Source: Pelagibacteraceae bacterium AG-422-N09 (GTDB lineage: Bacteria; Pseudomonadota; Alphaproteobacteria; Pelagibacterales; AG-422-B15). From it: 64,000 nucleotides of DNA. Both the position numbers and the translations under genes were made by a program. Position 1 is the stretch's first letter, and every line of letters begins with the position of its first letter. Below, in pieces: positions 1-12,834 of this stretch. The notes beneath the pieces were generated by a model that saw nothing but the letters and a program-made list of their open reading frames with translations, did no database searches and had not been told where the DNA came from. The DNA lies in NCBI GenBank assembly GCA_003213515.1, contig QCMV01000005.1:30451-94450 (forward strand), in the 5' to 3' direction.

Positions 1-405
1 ATATTAACCATAGGTGTTTTTTGTATAACTCAATTAGAGTTCAATTTACCCATCATTGCTGCAATACTTACTATTGTTGGATACTCTATGAACGATACAG
101 TTGTTGTCTACGATAGGGTCAGAGAAAACTTACGTAAGTACCGTTCAAAGGAAATTACAGATTTATTAAATTTGTCAATTAACGATACTTTATCAAGAAC
201 AATCGTCACTTCTGTGACTACGCTTTTAGCTTTGTTATCGTTATTCATTTTTGGAGGTGAAGTTATTAAAGGATTTACGTTTGCAATGATTTGGGGAGTT
301 ATAGTTGGAACATATTCATCAATTTTTGTAGCAGCGCCATTACTGAGATACCTTGATGTAAAACGTGAGTGGAATACGACGTCAGCAGTAGACTCAACTA
401 GATAA
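1..405 (+). CDS. secF: Protein translocase subunit SecF, C-terminal part (truncated by window start)
   Basis: Frame 1 is open from base 1; GYSMNDTVVVYDRVREN and TSVTTLLALLSLFIFGG motifs typical of SecF. Confidence 0.93.
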   Translation: MLTIGVFCITQLEFNLPIIAAILTIVGYSMNDTVVVYDRVRENLRKYRSKEITDLLNLSINDTLSRTIVTSVTTLLALLSLFIFGGEVIKGFTFAMIWGVIVGTYSSIFVAAPLLRYLDVKREWNTTSAVDSTR

Positions 406-406
406 T

Positions 407-1015
407 TTAGTAAAGATTTTGTGCAACTACCATTGCTAACAGCATAGGAATGGATAGCACGGTGTTTGTTCTTGAGAATAGCATTGCTGTTCTAGCTGAT
501 TTTGCTTTTGTATCTGCATCAACTTCAACAATTCCTAATGCTTTCTTTTGATTTGGCCAAATAACCATCCATACATTATAAGCCATTATGATAGCAAGCC
601 ACATACCAATTCCTATTGTAAGTTCTTTACCATTAAATCCATAAGCCAATGTAAATGTAAGAGCATTGACTGATCCCTCATGTCCATAATAAAGAGCTAG
701 AGTTGTAAGACCTGTAATCAATGTTGCCAAAGCAGCCCATCTGAACCAGAAAAGAGCCGCAGGGGCAATAACTTTTCCTATCGCTGGTTTTTGCTCATCA
801 GGAATATTTGGCATATTAGGAATCTGTACGAAGTTAAAGTAATAGAGGAGGCCAATCCACATGACACCAGATATGACGTGAAGAAATCTCGAAAGTGAGG
901 CCCAATATAGTTGGTCAAAGCCACCATAGTGGCCTGTAACCATAATGAGTAAAAGAATTGCCAACAAAGTTCCAAGAATGACTGTTCTTTGCAATGATTG
1001 TAATATTGATGCCAT
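407..1015 (-). CDS. Urate oxidase N-terminal-like (PuuD-type) multi-pass membrane protein
   Basis: 202 aa; LHVISGVMWIGLLYYFNFVQ motif and multiple hydrophobic segments. Confidence 0.7.
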   Translation of the reverse strand: MASILQSLQRTVILGTLLAILLLIMVTGHYGGFDQLYWASLSRFLHVISGVMWIGLLYYFNFVQIPNMPNIPDEQKPAIGKVIAPAALFWFRWAALATLITGLTTLALYYGHEGSVNALTFTLAYGFNGKELTIGIGMWLAIIMAYNVWMVIWPNQKKALGIVEVDADTKAKSARTAMLFSRTNTVLSIPMLLAMVVAQNLY

Positions 1016-1063
1016 TAACGATTCATAGCATGTTTTATGCGTGTGTGTAAAATATTAATGTGT

Positions 1064-3892
1064 CTATTTGAGAATTTTATTTAAATACTGTCCTGTATAA
1101 CTTTTTTTGAGTTTTGCAATATCTTCTGGTGAACCGCTTCCTATTATTTCACCGCCACCGTCACCCCCTTCTGGGCCCAAGTCAATGATCCAATCAGCTG
1201 TTTTTATGACGTCTAAATTATGCTCTATCACAACAACAGTGTTACCTTGATCTACTAAAATTTGGAGTACTTCAAGTAGTTTCTTAATGTCATGGACATG
1301 AAGTCCCGTAGTTGGCTCATCAAGTATGTACAAGGTTTTGCCTGTGGCTCTTTTTGAAAGTTCTTTTGAAAGTTTAATTCTTTGCGCTTCACCACCCGAT
1401 AAAGTAGTAGCTTGCTGACCAATTTTTATATAGCCAAGCCCTACATTTTGAAGTGTATCGAGTTTCTTTTTAATCATTGGGATTGCTTCAAAAAAAGAAC
1501 ATCCTTCTTCAACTGTCATATCTAAAATATCTGCAATACTCTTATCTTTGTACTTAATCTCAAGCGTTTCTCTGTTGTATCTTTTGCCCTCACATTCATC
1601 GCAAGTGACATATACATCAGGAAGAAAGTGCATCTCTATCTTAATGACACCGTCACCTTCACAAGCTTCGCATCTACCGCCCTTAACATTAAATGAAAAT
1701 CTTCCAGCTTTATAACCTCTGGCTTTTGATTCTGGCAAACCGGTAAACCAATCTCTTATAAAAGTGAAGGCTCCGGTATAAGTTGCAGGATTTGATCTTG
1801 GGGTCCTTCCAATTGGAGATTGGTCAATATCTATAACTTTATCTAGCTCTTGAAGACCCTTTATTTCCTTGTGCTTTGCAGGTGTGTACCTTGACCCGTT
1901 CAACGTTTGTGCGACTGACTTAAAAAGCGTATTAATTGTTAAAGTTGATTTACCACTACCAGAAACTCCGGTAATACAAGTAAGTGTTCCAAGAGGAATT
2001 TCGCAGTCGACATTTTTAAGATTATTGCCCTCAGCTTTTATAATTTCTATATATTTATCATTTAGCGCTTTTCTTCTAATGCTAGGTATCTCAATTTTTA
2101 GTTTACCAGATAAGTATTGACCAGTTATGCTATTTTGATTTTTTTTAATTTTAGTAACATTACCCTCAGCAACTACTCTTCCGCCATTTACGCCAGCAGC
2201 CGGTCCCAAGTCAACTACATGATCAGCTGTCGTGATTGCCTCTTCATCATGCTCAACGACAATAACTGTATTTCCAAGATCTCTTAATCTTTTAAGAGTT
2301 TTTAGCAATCTTTCATTATCACGCTGATGCAAGCCAATCGAGGGTTCGTCTAGCACATAGAGAACTCCTGTCAAACCTGATCCAATTTGTGATGCAAGAC
2401 GAATACGCTGTGACTCACCACCTGATAAACTACCCGAACCTCTTGAAAGAGTTAGATATTCAAGACCTACATTATTTAAAAAAAGTATCCTTTCATTGAG
2501 TTCCTTAAGAATTCTAAATGCAATTTCTTTTTCTTTTTTTGTTAATTTTTTTTCAAGTTTCTGAAACCAAATAACAAGTTCTTTAATAGATTTGTCGCAT
2601 ACTTCACCTATGTGCAGCTTGTCTATCTTTACAGCCAATGCAGTCTCTTTAAGTCTAAAACCATTACATGCATGACATCTTACTTCACTCTGATATCTCT
2701 CAATTCTTCCACGCATCCAATCACTTTCTGTCTCTAGATATCTGCGCTCAAGATTATTGATTACTCCTTCGAAAGGTCTTTCATATTCATAACCGTCATC
2801 ATAAGTAAATTTTAATTCTGTTTCTCCAGACCCATAAAGAACTATGTTTTGAATTTTTTTTCCCAATGATTTCCAGGGTGTATCAAGTGAAAATTTATAT
2901 TTTCTAGCTACAACCTTTAATATATTTCTAAAATACCCGTATCTCGAGACTGGCCAAGGAGCAAGTGCGTCCTCATTTATTGAAAGGTTTTTATTTGGAA
3001 CAACTAAATTAGGATCAATTGATAAATCGGTACCAATTCCATCACACTCTTCACACGCTCCATAAGGATTATTAAAAGAAAATAACCTTGGTTCAATTTC
3101 GTCAATTGTGAAACCGGATACAGGACAAGCAAATTTTGATGAAAATAGTTCATTATCTACTTTACCATTTTTCATCTCGAAGTTTTCAACGATCACCAAT
3201 CCATCACTTAAATTGAGGGCAGTTTCTACACTATCCGCCAACCTGTTACCTATTTCATCGTTTAGTACGATACGGTCTACTACAACCTCGATGTCATGTT
3301 TCTTTTTTTTATCAATTTCAGGTAAAGAGTCGAATTCGTATAATTCCCCATCAATCTTTACTCTTTGAAAACCTTTCTTGTGCAATTCTTGTAATTCCTT
3401 TTTGTACTCACCTTTTCTTCCTCTGATAATTGGAGACAATATTAGAAACTTTGAACCTATTTCTCTTTCTTTTATTCGATCAACTATTTGGGTCACTGTC
3501 TGACTTTTAATGGGTAATCCTGTTGCAGGAGAATAGGGTATTCCAACTCTCGCAAAAAGAAGACGAAGATAATCATACACCTCAGTAACAGTACCAACTG
3601 TTGACCTAGGATTTTTTGATGTTGTTTTTTGTTCGATGGAAATTGCTGGACTTAACCCTTCTATTAAATCAACATTTGGTTTTTGCATCATTTGCAAAAA
3701 CTGTCTTGCATAAGCTGATAAGCTCTCAACGTATCTTCTTTGACCTTCAGCATAAATAGTATCAAAAGCAAGGGAAGATTTACCTGAGCCAGACAAACCA
3801 GTTATTATTGTCAGCTTCTCACGGGGTATTTTGACGTTAACATTTTTTAAATTATGCTCACGAGCCCCTTGTACAGAAATTGTCTTACTCAT
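1064..3892 (-). CDS. uvrA: Excinuclease ABC subunit A
   Basis: 942 aa; duplicated ABC ATPase ([24 protein letters not shown]), CxxC zinc motifs, [10 protein letters not shown]. Confidence 0.98.
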   Translation of the reverse strand: MSKTISVQGAREHNLKNVNVKIPREKLTIITGLSGSGKSSLAFDTIYAEGQRRYVESLSAYARQFLQMMQKPNVDLIEGLSPAISIEQKTTSKNPRSTVGTVTEVYDYLRLLFARVGIPYSPATGLPIKSQTVTQIVDRIKEREIGSKFLILSPIIRGRKGEYKKELQELHKKGFQRVKIDGELYEFDSLPEIDKKKKHDIEVVVDRIVLNDEIGNRLADSVETALNLSDGLVIVENFEMKNGKVDNELFSSKFACPVSGFTIDEIEPRLFSFNNPYGACEECDGIGTDLSIDPNLVVPNKNLSINEDALAPWPVSRYGYFRNILKVVARKYKFSLDTPWKSLGKKIQNIVLYGSGETELKFTYDDGYEYERPFEGVINNLERRYLETESDWMRGRIERYQSEVRCHACNGFRLKETALAVKIDKLHIGEVCDKSIKELVIWFQKLEKKLTKKEKEIAFRILKELNERILFLNNVGLEYLTLSRGSGSLSGGESQRIRLASQIGSGLTGVLYVLDEPSIGLHQRDNERLLKTLKRLRDLGNTVIVVEHDEEAITTADHVVDLGPAAGVNGGRVVAEGNVTKIKKNQNSITGQYLSGKLKIEIPSIRRKALNDKYIEIIKAEGNNLKNVDCEIPLGTLTCITGVSGSGKSTLTINTLFKSVAQTLNGSRYTPAKHKEIKGLQELDKVIDIDQSPIGRTPRSNPATYTGAFTFIRDWFTGLPESKARGYKAGRFSFNVKGGRCEACEGDGVIKIEMHFLPDVYVTCDECEGKRYNRETLEIKYKDKSIADILDMTVEEGCSFFEAIPMIKKKLDTLQNVGLGYIKIGQQATTLSGGEAQRIKLSKELSKRATGKTLYILDEPTTGLHVHDIKKLLEVLQILVDQGNTVVVIEHNLDVIKTADWIIDLGPEGGDGGGEIIGSGSPEDIAKLKKSYTGQYLNKILK

Positions 3893-4001
3893 AAGAATTA
3901 ATTAATCTTAACACTCCTGATTTAAAGATAACCTGTGCATAAACAGCAAAATAGGGATTTTTGTATGTACAGTGTATCAATATCTGGATAAATTACAGTA
4001 T

Positions 4002-4460
4002 ATGGCTGCTAGTTTAAATAAAGTAATGCTAATAGGTAATCTTGGAGCAGATCCCGTAATTCGTCAGACTCAAGATGGAAAAAGGCTTGCCCAACTTAGC
4101 TTAGCTACATCCGAGTCATGGAAAGACAAGGCTACAGGAGAGAAAAAAGAAAAAACCAGTTGGCACAGAATAGTCATATTTAACGATGGTTTAGCAGGTG
4201 TTGTTGAGAGTTACCTTAAAAAAGGTTCAAAAATTTACATTGAAGGCCAATTACAAACTAGGAAATTTACAGATCAAAGCGGAGTTGAAAAATATACGAC
4301 GGAAATAGTTCTTGGAAACTATAATGGCACACTTACCATGCTTGACTCAAGGAACTCAGGAGGCGGCGATTCAATTCCAGATATGGGTTCAGATATAAAT
4401 CAAGACATGGGAGACAGTGCTCCACCTGACCTTGATATAGACGACGAAATACCCTTTTAA
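4002..4460 (+). CDS. ssb: Single-stranded DNA-binding protein (ORF opens at 3972; internal ATG at 4002 preferred)
   Basis: [18 protein letters not shown] start, OB-fold SSB sequence, acidic tail ending DIDDEIPF. Confidence 0.95.
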   Translation: MAASLNKVMLIGNLGADPVIRQTQDGKRLAQLSLATSESWKDKATGEKKEKTSWHRIVIFNDGLAGVVESYLKKGSKIYIEGQLQTRKFTDQSGVEKYTTEIVLGNYNGTLTMLDSRNSGGGDSIPDMGSDINQDMGDSAPPDLDIDDEIPF

Positions 4461-4582
4461 GTCTACTTTTTTCAATCGAAAACTGGGTAAATTTCTGATA
4501 TAATCTTCTTAATTTTTATAACAAAATCGTGCTTATTTTTCCTATTTTTTAGGGATTTTTAGCGCTTCAATAGGTAATAGAA

Positions 4583-7288
4583 TTGACTGATTCCAAGGAT
4601 CAAAATGAAGATCTTAAAACAGGTAAAGAGCAATCTGTAATCCCCATATTAATCGATACAGAAATGCAAAATTCTTACCTCGATTACGCTATGAGCGTAA
4701 TCGTTAGCAGGGCATTACCCGATGTTAGAGACGGACTAAAACCAGTTCACAGACGGATTTTATATGCAATGCATGAGTCAGGCTATGAGTGGAATAAGCA
4801 ACATAGAAAGAGTGCTCGAGTTGTCGGTGATGTTATTGGTAAATATCATCCGCATGGAGATCAAGCTGTTTATGATGCGTTGGTCAGACTTGCCCAAGAC
4901 TTCTCAATGAGTGTGCCACTATTAGATGGTCAAGGTAATTTTGGATCAATGGATGGTGATAGGGCTGCTGCAATGAGATACACGGAAGTTAGAATGGCAA
5001 AAATTGCTAGTTTCCTTCTAGAAGATATAGAAAAAGAAACGGTCGACTTCAGACCTAATTATGATGAAACTGAAAGTGAGCCATCTGTTCTTCCTGCAAA
5101 ATATCCAAACCTACTTGTCAACGGAGCAGGCGGTATAGCCGTTGGTATGGCGACTAACATTTTGCCTCATAATTTAGGAGAGGTCATTGATGCTAGTATT
5201 GCTTACCTTAAAAATACCAATGTAACTTTTGAGGAAATAAATCAAATTATAAAAGGCCCAGACTTTCCTACGGGTGGAACAATTATTGGCATAAAAGGCA
5301 TAAAAGACTCTCAGTCATCAGGAAGAGGCTCAATCATTGTTCAGGCAAAATCAAACATAGAGGAATTTAAAACAGATCGAGAGGCAATCGTATTTACCGA
5401 AGTACCTTACCAAGTTAACAAATCATCTTTGCTTGAGAAAATAGCTGAACTTGTCAGAGATAAAAAAATTGATGGTATAAGTGATTTGAGAGATGAGTCT
5501 GACCGCCAAGGAGTGAGGGTTGTTGTTGAATTAAAAAAAGGGGTAATATCACAAGTTGTATTAAATAAATTATATAAATTTACTGCACTACAAAGTTCTT
5601 ACGGTGTTAATTCATTGGCGTTGGTAAACGGAAAACCAAAATTAATGAATATAAAAGAATTCATTCACCATTTTATAGAATTCAGAAAAGAAATTATCAG
5701 AAACAGGACTCGTCATGATCTCGGCAAAGCAAGAGATAGGGCCCATGTATTGATTGGTCTAGCAGTTGCTGTTGCTAATGTTGATCAAATAATAGAAATA
5801 ATTAAAAGCTCCAAAGATCCTAATGAGGCAAGAACCTCGCTTCTTAAAACTAAGTGGCTAAGCAAGGATATTGATGATTTATTAAAGTTAGTTGATGACC
5901 CAAGGCAAATTAAAAATGAAAAAGAAATTTATTTAACTGACGAGCAGGCCAAAGCGATATTAGAGTTAAGGTTGCAACGTATGACAGCTCTAGGTAAAGA
6001 TGAGATCAAGTCAGAGTTATCAGATCTTTCCAATCAAATAAACAAATTCCTCTCAATATTAAGGGATACTGAGGTATTGAATGATGTAATAAATGTTGAG
6101 CTAAATGAAATTAAAAAGCAATTTGCAATACCAAGAAGAACAGAAATTAATGAGGGCGAGGCTACAGATATTGATCAAGAAGACCTAGTTCAAAGAAGCG
6201 ATATGGTCGTAAGTGTAACAAACTCAGGTTATATAAAAAGGGTTCCTTTAAATATGTACAGAGCACAGAAAAGAGGTGGCAAAGGAAGAGCGGGAATGAA
6301 AACCAATGAAGAAGATTTTGTAACTCAAGTTTTTACATCAAGTACTCATGACAATATGTTGTTTTTCTCGTCTGGAGGAATAGCTTACAAACTTAAGACA
6401 TGGAAGATTCCTGAGTCATCACCCCAAGCTAAGGGCAAAGCAATAATCAATCTCTTAAATCTTAAAGACACTGAAAGTCTATCAAGTATCCTTGTGTTGC
6501 CAGAAAATAAACAATCAAATGGAAATGAGTATTTAATATTTGCTACATCAGACGGCAGCATCAGAAAAAATAGTTTAGAAGATTTCAAAAGGATTCAAGC
6601 AAATGGTAAAATTGCAATGAAATTAGATAATAATAATGCAATCGTAGGTGTGAAACTTTGTAGTGATGAAGACGATATTTTACTATCAACAAAACATGGA
6701 AAGTGTATTCGAACTCCTGTTTCAAAACTGAGAACAACTAAAAGTAGAAGTTCGGTAGGTGTAAGGGGTATCAGGCTAACAAAAGATGATAAAATTATTT
6801 CAATTTCTGTCATTTCTCATACTGATGTATCGTCAGCAGAAGCAAAAGCTTACTTAAAAATGATTTCAAAGGAAAAAGGAATTCAAGAAGAAACTGAGAG
6901 TGACGATAATGATACTGATAACTCTGTTTCTGACATTGAAATATCTAAGGATCGATATGATGAATTAAAAGCGAGAGAGCAATTCATTTTAACCGTTACT
7001 GAAAATGGCTTTGGCAAAAGATCTTCTTCTTACCAGTTTAGAGTTTCTAATCGCGGCGGATCGGGCATTATGTGTATTGCGACATCAGATAGAAATGGCG
7101 AAGTTCTAGCTTCTTTTCCAGTCAATAATGATGATGACATAATGCTGATAACTAAAACAGGTCAATTAATTCGCTGCCCGGTAAAAGATGTTCGCGTAGC
7201 TGGTAGAAATACGCAGGGAGTAAGTATATTTAAAACAACAAAAGAAGAAAAAGTTGTTTCTGCAAGCAGAGTTGAGCTAGATAGCTAA
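4583..7288 (+). CDS. gyrA: DNA gyrase subunit A (TTG start)
   Basis: 901 aa; [28 protein letters not shown] and [22 protein letters not shown]. Confidence 0.98.
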   Translation: MTDSKDQNEDLKTGKEQSVIPILIDTEMQNSYLDYAMSVIVSRALPDVRDGLKPVHRRILYAMHESGYEWNKQHRKSARVVGDVIGKYHPHGDQAVYDALVRLAQDFSMSVPLLDGQGNFGSMDGDRAAAMRYTEVRMAKIASFLLEDIEKETVDFRPNYDETESEPSVLPAKYPNLLVNGAGGIAVGMATNILPHNLGEVIDASIAYLKNTNVTFEEINQIIKGPDFPTGGTIIGIKGIKDSQSSGRGSIIVQAKSNIEEFKTDREAIVFTEVPYQVNKSSLLEKIAELVRDKKIDGISDLRDESDRQGVRVVVELKKGVISQVVLNKLYKFTALQSSYGVNSLALVNGKPKLMNIKEFIHHFIEFRKEIIRNRTRHDLGKARDRAHVLIGLAVAVANVDQIIEIIKSSKDPNEARTSLLKTKWLSKDIDDLLKLVDDPRQIKNEKEIYLTDEQAKAILELRLQRMTALGKDEIKSELSDLSNQINKFLSILRDTEVLNDVINVELNEIKKQFAIPRRTEINEGEATDIDQEDLVQRSDMVVSVTNSGYIKRVPLNMYRAQKRGGKGRAGMKTNEEDFVTQVFTSSTHDNMLFFSSGGIAYKLKTWKIPESSPQAKGKAIINLLNLKDTESLSSILVLPENKQSNGNEYLIFATSDGSIRKNSLEDFKRIQANGKIAMKLDNNNAIVGVKLCSDEDDILLSTKHGKCIRTPVSKLRTTKSRSSVGVRGIRLTKDDKIISISVISHTDVSSAEAKAYLKMISKEKGIQEETESDDNDTDNSVSDIEISKDRYDELKAREQFILTVTENGFGKRSSSYQFRVSNRGGSGIMCIATSDRNGEVLASFPVNNDDDIMLITKTGQLIRCPVKDVRVAGRNTQGVSIFKTTKEEKVVSASRVELDS

Positions 7289-7332
7289 TAAATTACTAGA
7301 GGTCTTTAAATAATCATTATATATTCCCAAAT

Positions 7333-7812
7333 ATGAGTAGAACTGGCATATATCCTGGAAGCTTCGATCCCATTCATAAAGGGCACATTGATATTATCAA
7401 TAGGGCTACAAAACTTGTTGATAAATTATATATCGCAGTTGCTGACAGCCCGCATAAATCACCTTTATTTGATTTAGATGAAAGAAAAGAAATGATAGAA
7501 AATGAGTTTTCATCAAATGATAAAATTGAAGTAATTGCATTTGATAATTTATTGATTGATTTAGCTAATTCGCTAGATGCAAAGATACTCATAAGGGGTC
7601 TTCGTGTTGTTTCTGATTTTGAATATGAGTTTCAGATGTTGGGTATGAATAGACAATTAGATAATAATATTGAAACAGTATTCTTGATGGCAGACGCTCA
7701 ACGGCAATCAATTTCCTCTAATTTTGTAAAAGAAATTGCACGTTTGGGAGGAAATATCAGTAATTTTACAAATAAATTTGTTGAGCAAAAATTAAAAGAT
7801 AAATTCAAATAA
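7333..7812 (+). CDS. coaD: Phosphopantetheine adenylyltransferase
   Basis: GIYPGSFDPIHKGHIDII nucleotidyltransferase motif; SSNFVKEIARLGG. Confidence 0.97.
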   Translation: MSRTGIYPGSFDPIHKGHIDIINRATKLVDKLYIAVADSPHKSPLFDLDERKEMIENEFSSNDKIEVIAFDNLLIDLANSLDAKILIRGLRVVSDFEYEFQMLGMNRQLDNNIETVFLMADAQRQSISSNFVKEIARLGGNISNFTNKFVEQKLKDKFK

Positions 7813-7817
7813 ATAAA

Positions 7818-8369
7818 ATGAAATTAATAAGAACTTTAATCTTTGTATTTTCATTTTTTATAGCGTTAATCGCAGAAGGAGTTGTCATGGCAAATGATCC
7901 AGAAAATTCAATCCAAATAGAGCTGAAAGATGGTAATGTAATAATAGAATTACTACCTGATATTGCTCCAAATCACGTAAATAGAATTAAAGAACTTGCA
8001 AGAGAAGGCTTTTATGATGGAGTACCCTTTCACCGTGTTATAGAGGGCTTTATGGCTCAAACTGGTGATGGCGAAAATAGAAATGGAACAGGCGGATCAA
8101 CCAAACCTGATTTGAAAAATGAATTTGGTAATACACCTCATCTTCGTGGAACAGTATCAATGGCAAGAACAGCCGACCCGGATTCAGCTAATAGTCAATT
8201 TTTTATATGTTTTGCCGAGGCTCCACATCTAGATGGCCAGTATACTGTTTTTGGTCAAGTCGTAGAAGGGATGGAGTTTGTTGACAAGATTAAACGAGGA
8301 GAACCAGGCTCTGGAAGTGTAGATGACCCAGATGAAATGATAACTGTAAGGGTCATTTCAGATCTATAA
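7818..8369 (+). CDS. Peptidyl-prolyl cis-trans isomerase, cyclophilin type, with N-terminal signal peptide
   Basis: FHRVIEGFMAQTGDGENRNGTGG, SMARTADPDSANSQFFICF. Confidence 0.95.
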   Translation: MKLIRTLIFVFSFFIALIAEGVVMANDPENSIQIELKDGNVIIELLPDIAPNHVNRIKELAREGFYDGVPFHRVIEGFMAQTGDGENRNGTGGSTKPDLKNEFGNTPHLRGTVSMARTADPDSANSQFFICFAEAPHLDGQYTVFGQVVEGMEFVDKIKRGEPGSGSVDDPDEMITVRVISDL

Positions 8370-8374
8370 TTTTC

Positions 8375-10497
<2,123 letters not shown>

Positions 10498-11283
10498 TTA
10501 CTTACCTTTGAATTCAGCTTTTTTCTTTTGAATGAACGACATTACTCCAATTTTGCTATCCTCAGTTTTGCCTGCAATTGTTTGTGCTGAGCTTTCCGCA
10601 GCAAGCTGACCTTCAAAGTTATTCGAAAAACTATCCCAATATAATTGTTTAATTAATTTTAAAGCAACAGTGGGTCCTGAAGCTAATGTTCTTGCTGTAC
10701 TCATTACTTCTTCCATTAGTTTGTCATCTTCAACAACATGATTTACAAGACCCCATTCAAGAGCTTTATCAGCTAAAACTTTTTCACCAATTAATGAAAA
10801 TTCCATTGCTCTTGCCATACCTATTTTTCGAGGAATTACGTACGTGGAGCTAGCATCTGGTACAAGTCCTATAAATTTAAACGCTTGATAAAAGTATGCA
10901 GATTTAGAGGCATAAACTAAATCTCCAAATACACCCAATGAACAACCTGCGCCAGCAGCCACTCCATTAACAGCCGTAATCAATGGAACATTTAGATTTT
11001 TTAAATCTATTAAAAAAGGATGGTAAACTTTTTCTAAGGTTTCTCCCGGATCTATATTATCACCTAAGCTTGCTCCTTCAACAAGGTTTGCGCCCGCACA
11101 AAAACCTCTTCCAGCCCCTGTTAGGACGGCACATCGAACTTTTAATTCTCCACTATTTATAGATTTTACTTGCTTATGAAGCTCTGAAATCATGTCCATA
11201 GAAAGTGCGTTTAGCCTTTCAGGGTCATTCAGCGTTAAAATAGCTATATCATCAACGATTTCAGTTTTTAAAACATTGGTCAT
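10498..11283 (-). CDS. Enoyl-CoA hydratase/isomerase family protein
   Basis: Crotonase fold: GAGRGFCAGANL, NGVAAGAGCSL. Confidence 0.92.
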   Translation of the reverse strand: MTNVLKTEIVDDIAILTLNDPERLNALSMDMISELHKQVKSINSGELKVRCAVLTGAGRGFCAGANLVEGASLGDNIDPGETLEKVYHPFLIDLKNLNVPLITAVNGVAAGAGCSLGVFGDLVYASKSAYFYQAFKFIGLVPDASSTYVIPRKIGMARAMEFSLIGEKVLADKALEWGLVNHVVEDDKLMEEVMSTARTLASGPTVALKLIKQLYWDSFSNNFEGQLAAESSAQTIAGKTEDSKIGVMSFIQKKKAEFKGK

Positions 11284-11376
11284 TTATTAAGTATTACATG
11301 CATATGAGAAAACAAAAAAGTATATTTTTTTGTTATTTTAGATTAGTTTATAAATTTGTTTAATAAAGGATAAAAT

Positions 11377-12834
11377 ATGGGATTAGGAAACGTATCTATA
11401 GGGAGCACTTATCCAGAGGTAAGTAGAGACGAAATGCTTTCAAAATTAAATAAATTAAAACAACCATTTTTAAAAAACTTCAACCCAGATTTAAATGTAC
11501 GTATTGATCGTATAAAAAGAATACAAACTTTAGTTGAGGAAAATATAGATGCTTTTCATGACGCGTTAAGATCTGATTTTGGCACACGACATGAACAGTT
11601 AAGCCTAATGGCTGACACAATGCCTGTAATTAATAATGCAAAAGACGCCTTAAAAAATATTAAAAGATGGGTTAAGCCTGATAAGCGAAAACCTAACTTC
11701 CCATTAGGATTACTTGGCGCAAAAGCTTATGTTCAATTCCAGCCTTTTGGAGTAGTTGGTGTTATTTCTCCTTGGAACTTCCCACTAACTCTAAGTATTG
11801 CGCCTTTAATAGAAATATTTGCGGCTGGAAATAATGCAATGATGAAGCTCTCAGAGTTCGTTCCAGCAACCTCTGAACTAACTGAAGAACTTATTAATAA
11901 ATTTTTTAGTGATGAAGAAGTTGTTATAGTAAATGGAGGTCCTCAAACCTCGCAAGATTTTGCAGGATTACCATTTGATCACCTGCTTTTCACTGGATCA
12001 ACAAATGTAGCTAAAAAAGTTGCATCTGAGGCAGCATCAAATTTAGTACCGCTTACTCTTGAATTAGGTGGCAAGTCACCAGTAATAGTTGGTCCAAATG
12101 CCAAAATGAAAAAAAGTGTTGATAAGATAATGATGGGAAAGCTCTTAAATGGAGGGCAAATTTGCATATCACCTGATTATGTAATGGTTCCTGAGGGGCA
12201 AATAGATGAATTTGTTGATCATGCAAAATCCCATGTTAGTGAAAATTATCCAACGATAAAAAATAATCCAGATTATACATCCATAATTCATTTGAATCAC
12301 TATGAGAGACTTCGTGAATTAGTAAAAGATGCTGAGTCAAAGGGAGCTACTATTGTAGAAATAAACCCTGCAAACGAAGACCTTTCGCAACAAGAGCACC
12401 ATAAAATATTACCTACTTTAGTTTTAAATCCAACGGATGATATGAAGATTATGCAAGAAGAAATATTTGGACCTTTATTGCCAGTAAAAACATACAAAAG
12501 CTTTAATGAAACAATAGAGTTCATAAATAAGAACCCTAAAGCGCTTGCAATATATTATTTTGGCGATGACAAAAAAGAAATTGATACTGTGTTAAACAAT
12601 ACTTCATCTGGTCAAGCGGTTATAAACGATGTCTTATTCCAATTTTCTATGCATGATCTACCTTTTGGAGGGGTTGGTCCTAGTGGAATGGGCTCTTATC
12701 ATGGTTACGATGGCTTTAAGAACTTTAGTCATAAGAGATCAGTTCTGAAGGGTCAAAATATCTTAGATGCGGGTAAGATGATTACAGCTCCATTTACTGA
12801 ATCTACGGAAAAAAATATAAAAAGGTTATCTTAG
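11377..12834 (+). CDS. Aldehyde dehydrogenase (coniferyl-aldehyde-dehydrogenase-like)
   Basis: GVISPWNFPLTLS, LELGGKSPVIV, GGQICISPDYV, EEIFGPLLPV. Confidence 0.92.
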   Translation: MGLGNVSIGSTYPEVSRDEMLSKLNKLKQPFLKNFNPDLNVRIDRIKRIQTLVEENIDAFHDALRSDFGTRHEQLSLMADTMPVINNAKDALKNIKRWVKPDKRKPNFPLGLLGAKAYVQFQPFGVVGVISPWNFPLTLSIAPLIEIFAAGNNAMMKLSEFVPATSELTEELINKFFSDEEVVIVNGGPQTSQDFAGLPFDHLLFTGSTNVAKKVASEAASNLVPLTLELGGKSPVIVGPNAKMKKSVDKIMMGKLLNGGQICISPDYVMVPEGQIDEFVDHAKSHVSENYPTIKNNPDYTSIIHLNHYERLRELVKDAESKGATIVEINPANEDLSQQEHHKILPTLVLNPTDDMKIMQEEIFGPLLPVKTYKSFNETIEFINKNPKALAIYYFGDDKKEIDTVLNNTSSGQAVINDVLFQFSMHDLPFGGVGPSGMGSYHGYDGFKNFSHKRSVLKGQNILDAGKMITAPFTESTEKNIKRLS

